From NCBI GenBank assembly GCA_021286885.1, contig JAJTBM010000022.1, positions 1 through 17,204 of the forward strand: 17,204 nt of DNA, in the 5' to 3' direction. Position numbers and translations under genes: made by a program. The notes beneath the pieces were generated by a model. The model had not been told where the DNA came from, searched no databases, and saw only the letters and a list, made by a program, of their open reading frames with translations. Source of the stretch: Rhodocyclales bacterium. Its GTDB lineage: Bacteria > Pseudomonadota > Gammaproteobacteria > Burkholderiales > Rhodocyclaceae. Positions 14,010 through 17,204 of the stretch are shown piece after piece (position 1 is the first letter of the stretch; each line of letters opens with the position of its first letter).

Positions 14010-14674
14010 TGGCGGCCCAGGAGTGGTTGGAAAAGCTGAAAACCCTGGATCTCCAGAGCATTCAGCAGGAGTTTCAGGGGTTGGACCCCAATGACCCTGG
14101 GCAGTGGCCTCTGATTCCGAGGGTCGTCTGTCTCGTCGCAATTTTTGTCTCTTGTGTGACGTTGGGTTGGTGGTTTGATTGGAGTGATCAGCTCACAAAC
14201 CTGACGGCCAAGGAAGCCGAAGAGCAAACGCTGAAAGACGAATGGCTGACCAAAAAACGTCAGGCCATCAATCTGCCCGATTACAAGCGCCAGCTCGGTG
14301 AAATTGACCAACAGTTCGGGACTTTGCTGAAACAACTGCCTAATCGTTCGGAAATGGATGCCTTGCTGGCAGATATCAACCAGGCGGGTCTGGGGCGTGG
14401 CCTGCAGTTTGACCTTTTCAAGCCTGGCAGTGAGGTTTCCAAGGACTTCTACGCGGAATTGCCGATCACCATTCGCGTGATTGGGACGTATCACGATCTG
14501 GGTGCCTTTGTAGGCGATGTGGCCCAAATGCCCCGAATTGTCACCTTGAACGATATCAATATAGAAGCTGCCAAAGACGGCCTGCTTAAGCTTGATGCGA
14601 CAGCCTTGACCTTCCGCTACCTGGATGATGAGGAAATCGCCACGCTGCGCAAGAACAAGAAGGGTGGGAAGTGA
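14009..14674 (+). CDS. pilO: type IV pilus assembly protein PilO
   Basis: A 221-residue bitopic inner-membrane protein. A cytoplasmic segment of about 37 residues (WLEKLKTLDLQSIQQEFQGL) precedes one membrane helix near 38-57 (PRVVCLVAIFVSCVTLGWW). A coiled coil (about 65-110) and a ferredoxin-like periplasmic domain follow, with RGLQFDLFKPG and YHDLGAFVGDVAQMPRIVTL, typical of PilO. It forms the PilN/PilO heterodimer of the alignment subcomplex. The ATG at 14009 overlaps the pilN stop by one base (TAATG), and a strong GGAGGT site sits 8 bases before it inside pilN. It ends with a Lys-rich tail. Confidence 0.95.
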   Translation: MAAQEWLEKLKTLDLQSIQQEFQGLDPNDPGQWPLIPRVVCLVAIFVSCVTLGWWFDWSDQLTNLTAKEAEEQTLKDEWLTKKRQAINLPDYKRQLGEIDQQFGTLLKQLPNRSEMDALLADINQAGLGRGLQFDLFKPGSEVSKDFYAELPITIRVIGTYHDLGAFVGDVAQMPRIVTLNDINIEAAKDGLLKLDATALTFRYLDDEEIATLRKNKKGGK

Positions 14675-14679
14675 GAGCC

Positions 14680-15207
14680 ATGAAGCGTTTGAGCCCTGTT
14701 CTCGGCTGTTGTCTGGCGCTGATGCTGGGGGGCTGCAGCAGTTCGGAGGACGATCTGCGGGCCTGGATGAGCGAAGCCTCCAGAGATCTGCGCCCCAGTT
14801 TGCGCCCCTTGCCCAAGTTGAAGCCGGCAGAAGTCATCAACTATGAAGGGGAAGGCAAGACCGACCCCTTTCGTCCAGCCAAGCTGGAGCCAGACAAGAA
14901 GACTTCTGCATTGGCACCAGATCCCAATTGGCGCAGGGAGCCCCTGGAGTCTTATGCGCTTGAGAATATTCGCATGGTGGGTGTTCTGATCAAGAACGGC
15001 CAGACCCATGCGATTGTGTCGGTAGATAGGGCTCTCTACCAAGTTCGGGTCGGGAATCATCTGGGGATGAACTACGGACGTATTACAGCTATTTCCGAGG
15101 CCGATATTACCCTCAAGGAATTGGTAGAGGATTCCAGTGGGGAGTGGGCCGAGCGTGTCAGCACATTGCAGTTGCAGGAGCAGGCTGCACAAGAGGTGAA
15201 AAAATGA
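14680..15207 (+). CDS. pilP: type IV pilus lipoprotein PilP
   Basis: A 175-residue lipoprotein. MKRLSPVLGCCLALMLGGCS gives an 18-residue signal peptide with lipobox LGGC and lipidated Cys19. A flexible linker follows (with NYEGEGKTDPFRP, the short conserved DPF segment of PilP), and then a C-terminal beta domain with RMVGVLIKNGQTHAIVSVD and YQVRVGNHLGMNYGRIT. PilP bridges PilN/PilO in the inner membrane to the PilQ secretin. Two starts are possible: the ATG at 14680 used here, or a GTG at 14671 that overlaps the pilO stop as GTGA and adds three residues. The signal peptide works with either. Its stop overlaps pilQ by four bases. Confidence 0.92.
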   Translation: MKRLSPVLGCCLALMLGGCSSSEDDLRAWMSEASRDLRPSLRPLPKLKPAEVINYEGEGKTDPFRPAKLEPDKKTSALAPDPNWRREPLESYALENIRMVGVLIKNGQTHAIVSVDRALYQVRVGNHLGMNYGRITAISEADITLKELVEDSSGEWAERVSTLQLQEQAAQEVKK

Positions 15208-17204
15208 CGATGAAACATAATACTGCGGGTTTGACCCCCCGAGCCTGCCTGCTGGCTGCCATGATGGCGTGCGTAGTTCCCGCTGGCACTGTGTATGCCC
15301 AAGCGATTCAGACCACTGAGGCGGCGCCCACCGGGAACCGGATTGAAAAGATCCTGGCTTCCGAGCAGGAAGGGAGCATCGTCCTCAAGCTGACCATGGC
15401 ACGCCCTCTGCAAGCAGTGCCTGCCAGCTTTAGCGTATCCAGCCCCGCGCGCATTGCCTTTGATTTTCCGGATACGGGAAATGGTCTGGGGCGTAATACC
15501 CAGAACATCAATGCAGGGGATCTGCGCAGCGCCAATATTGTGCAGGTGGGTGATCGTACCCGGCTGGTGCTGAATATGAATCGGATGTATCCCTACGATG
15601 TGAAATTGCAGGGTAATGATGTGCTGATTACCGTGGCTGCCGCCCAAACCAAGGCAGCCAGCGCTCAGCTGCAGCAGGAGGGCACCCAGCGGTTTGCGCC
15701 GCCCACGGGTTTGCAGACTGAGCAGCATGCGATTCGCGATATCTCCTTCCGGCGTGGCAAGGATGGTGAGGGGCGTTTGGTGGTGGATTTGTCCGATCCG
15801 AACACGGGTATCGACATTCGCCAGCAGGGCACCGGCCTGGTGGTGGATTTCATGAAGACCGATGTGCCCGAGCAGTTGCGGCGCAAGCTGGATGTGCTGG
15901 ATTTCGGCACGCCGGTTAATACGGTTCTGACTGAATCCCGGGGCGGCAATGTGCGCATGACCATCACCCCGCGGGGCAAGTGGGAGCATAACGCTTACCA
16001 GAGCGACAATCAGTTTGTGCTGGAGGTCAAGCAGACCAAGGAAGACCCCAACAAGCTGACAGCAGGCACCAAGGGTCAGTTCAATGGCGAGAAGCTGTCA
16101 CTTAACTTCCAGAACATCGACATTCGCTCGGTGCTCCAGGTGATTGCCGACTTCACCAACTTCAACATCATCACCAGCGATTCGGTTCAGGGCAACCTGA
16201 CCCTGCGCCTCAAGGATGTGCCCTGGGATCAGGCCCTGGACATCATTCTCCAGGCCCGGGGACTGGACATGCGCAAGACCGGCAACGTGATCTGGATTGC
16301 GCCGCGTGATGAACTGGCGGCCCGCGAAAAGCTTGACCTTGAATCCAAGTCTCAAATTGGCGACCTGGAACCTCTACGCACCGAAAGCTTCCAGATCAAT
16401 TATCACAAGGCTAAAACCGTTGCCGATTTCCTGAAGAGCAAGGATCAAAGCATGCTCTCCAAGCGCGGCACCGTGGTGGTGGATGAGCGCAGCAACAAGC
16501 TCTTTGTGAACGATGTGGCTTCCCGCCTGGAAGATTTGCGCAAGCTGATTGCCGAAATCGATGTGCAGGTGCGTCAGGTGCTGATTGAGGCCCAGATTGT
16601 GGAGGCTTCCGATACTTTCTCGCGCAACCTGGGCGTACGCCTGGGTTTTGGGGGAAAAACAGGTAGTTATTTGGGAACCACGGATGGGGGTGTGCAGGTT
16701 TATCGCAACACTTTTGGCACGGGGAATCTGACCAGTACAGGCTATCGGGCGGGCCAGATTACCACGGTACCTGACTTCACCAACTCCCTGGGGGTGAACC
16801 TGCCGGCCGCATCGATCAATGGTTCTCAGGCGGGCGCGATTTCCATGGCACTCTGGAATAGTTCAGGCACGCGTTACATCGATCTGGAGCTTTCTGCGCT
16901 CGAAGCCGATGGGCGTGGCAAGGTGGTTTCTCGTCCCCGAGTGATGACCGGCGATAAGACTGAGGCGCTGATCGAGCAAGGTACGGAAATTCCTTATACC
17001 TCGGCAACCAGCTCTGGGGCGACCAGTGTCTCCTTCCGTAAGGCCAATCTGGCCTTGAAGGTCAAGCCCCAAGTGACGCCTGATGGCAAAATCATGATGA
17101 GTCTTGAGGTGAACAAAGACTCGCCGCGTTATGATGTAGCACTTACTTCGGGTATTCCTATTGATACGAAGCATGTCAAGACGGAAGTTGTTGTCGATAA
17201 TGGT
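15204..17204 (+). CDS. pilQ: type IV pilus secretin PilQ, N-terminal part (runs off the window)
   Basis: An open frame of 667 codons with no stop before the window edge. PilQ forms the outer-membrane ring through which the pilus passes. The signal peptide covers residues 1-32 (cleavage after TVYA). Two AMIN domains, which bind peptidoglycan, are near 45-145 and 175-270. The secretin N0 (STN) domain is near 310-365 (LNFQNIDIRSVLQVIADFTN), then an N1 (NolW) domain near 390-460 (INYHKAKTVADFL, with VVVDERSNKLFVNDV). The secretin core begins near 465 (VRQVLIEAQIVEAS) and includes VVSRPRVMTGDK and IEQGTEIPY. The C-terminal barrel lip is missing. The ATG at 15204 overlaps the pilP stop as ATGA, with GAGG 7 bases upstream. 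Confidence 0.96.
   Translation, partial: MTMKHNTAGLTPRACLLAAMMACVVPAGTVYAQAIQTTEAAPTGNRIEKILASEQEGSIVLKLTMARPLQAVPASFSVSSPARIAFDFPDTGNGLGRNTQNINAGDLRSANIVQVGDRTRLVLNMNRMYPYDVKLQGNDVLITVAAAQTKAASAQLQQEGTQRFAPPTGLQTEQHAIRDISFRRGKDGEGRLVVDLSDPNTGIDIRQQGTGLVVDFMKTDVPEQLRRKLDVLDFGTPVNTVLTESRGGNVRMTITPRGKWEHNAYQSDNQFVLEVKQTKEDPNKLTAGTKGQFNGEKLSLNFQNIDIRSVLQVIADFTNFNIITSDSVQGNLTLRLKDVPWDQALDIILQARGLDMRKTGNVIWIAPRDELAAREKLDLESKSQIGDLEPLRTESFQINYHKAKTVADFLKSKDQSMLSKRGTVVVDERSNKLFVNDVASRLEDLRKLIAEIDVQVRQVLIEAQIVEASDTFSRNLGVRLGFGGKTGSYLGTTDGGVQVYRNTFGTGNLTSTGYRAGQITTVPDFTNSLGVNLPAASINGSQAGAISMALWNSSGTRYIDLELSALEADGRGKVVSRPRVMTGDKTEALIEQGTEIPYTSATSSGATSVSFRKANLALKVKPQVTPDGKIMMSLEVNKDSPRYDVALTSGIPIDTKHVKTEVVVDNG

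Noticed and set aside
15776..15856. A short direct repeat, GGTGGTGGATTT, in pilQ.
   Set aside because: It encodes two LVVD beta strands (LVVDLSD and LVVDFMK) of the second AMIN domain and is explained by the protein fold.
1..17204. Search for mobile elements, phage genes, CRISPR arrays, toxin-antitoxin pairs or tRNA/rRNA genes.
   Set aside because: No transposase or integrase motif, no regularly spaced repeats, no tRNA-like cloverleaf and no attachment-site duplication was seen; the window is contiguous core genome.

Overview
The window is a gene-dense stretch of GC-rich bacterial chromosome. It most resembles a betaproteobacterium, probably of the Rhodocyclales (Azospira/Dechloromonas-like). 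That placement rests on gene order (rph / phosphatase / kinase divergent from yicC-gmk-rpoZ-spoT; cyaY beside lptM-lysA; PBP1A divergent from pilMNOPQ), on a DUF3460-type small protein, and on protein wording remembered for these families. No database search was possible. I see no rRNA, tRNA, insertion sequence, phage gene or CRISPR array, and no gene-free stretch longer than 300 bases.

Layout. 1-115 (-): the first codons of rph (RNase PH), cut by the window edge. 233-2085 (-): a Hanks-type Ser/Thr kinase followed by a PP2C phosphatase, joined by an ATGA overlap and ending in a GC-rich hairpin. 2178-6206 (+): yicC, gmk, rpoZ and a bifunctional (p)ppGpp synthetase/hydrolase. 6313-7926 (+): a 62-residue DUF3460-like protein, then a fusion of a DnaQ-type 3'-5' exonuclease with a UvrC/Cho-like GIY-YIG nuclease. 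This block ends at a hairpin shared with the convergent lysA. 8018-9453 (-): lptM-lysA, overlapping by ATGA. 9526-9858 (+): cyaY. 9871-12168 (-): PBP1A, convergent with cyaY. 12343-17204 (+): pilM, pilN, pilO, pilP and the first 667 codons of pilQ, each gene overlapping the next by 1-4 bases.

How the genes fit together. The left half concerns nucleotide and RNA metabolism and stress signalling: RNase PH, the YicC RNase, GMP kinase, RNA polymerase omega and the (p)ppGpp enzyme, beside a reversible protein phosphorylation pair. The right half concerns the envelope: diaminopimelate/lysine metabolism, a small LPS-assembly-type lipoprotein, a peptidoglycan synthase, and the type IV pilus alignment subcomplex with its outer-membrane secretin. 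PBP1A and pilM fire away from each other from a 174-base intergenic region with a recognisable sigma70-type promoter on each side.

Novelty. Most of the window is conserved core genome and I do not see an undescribed multi-gene system. The items most worth a second look are the exonuclease/GIY-YIG fusion that keeps a UvrC-type four-cysteine motif and starts at a lone TTG, two mutually exclusive hairpins just upstream of the DUF3460 gene, and the kinase/phosphatase pair whose kinase has HLD instead of HRD.
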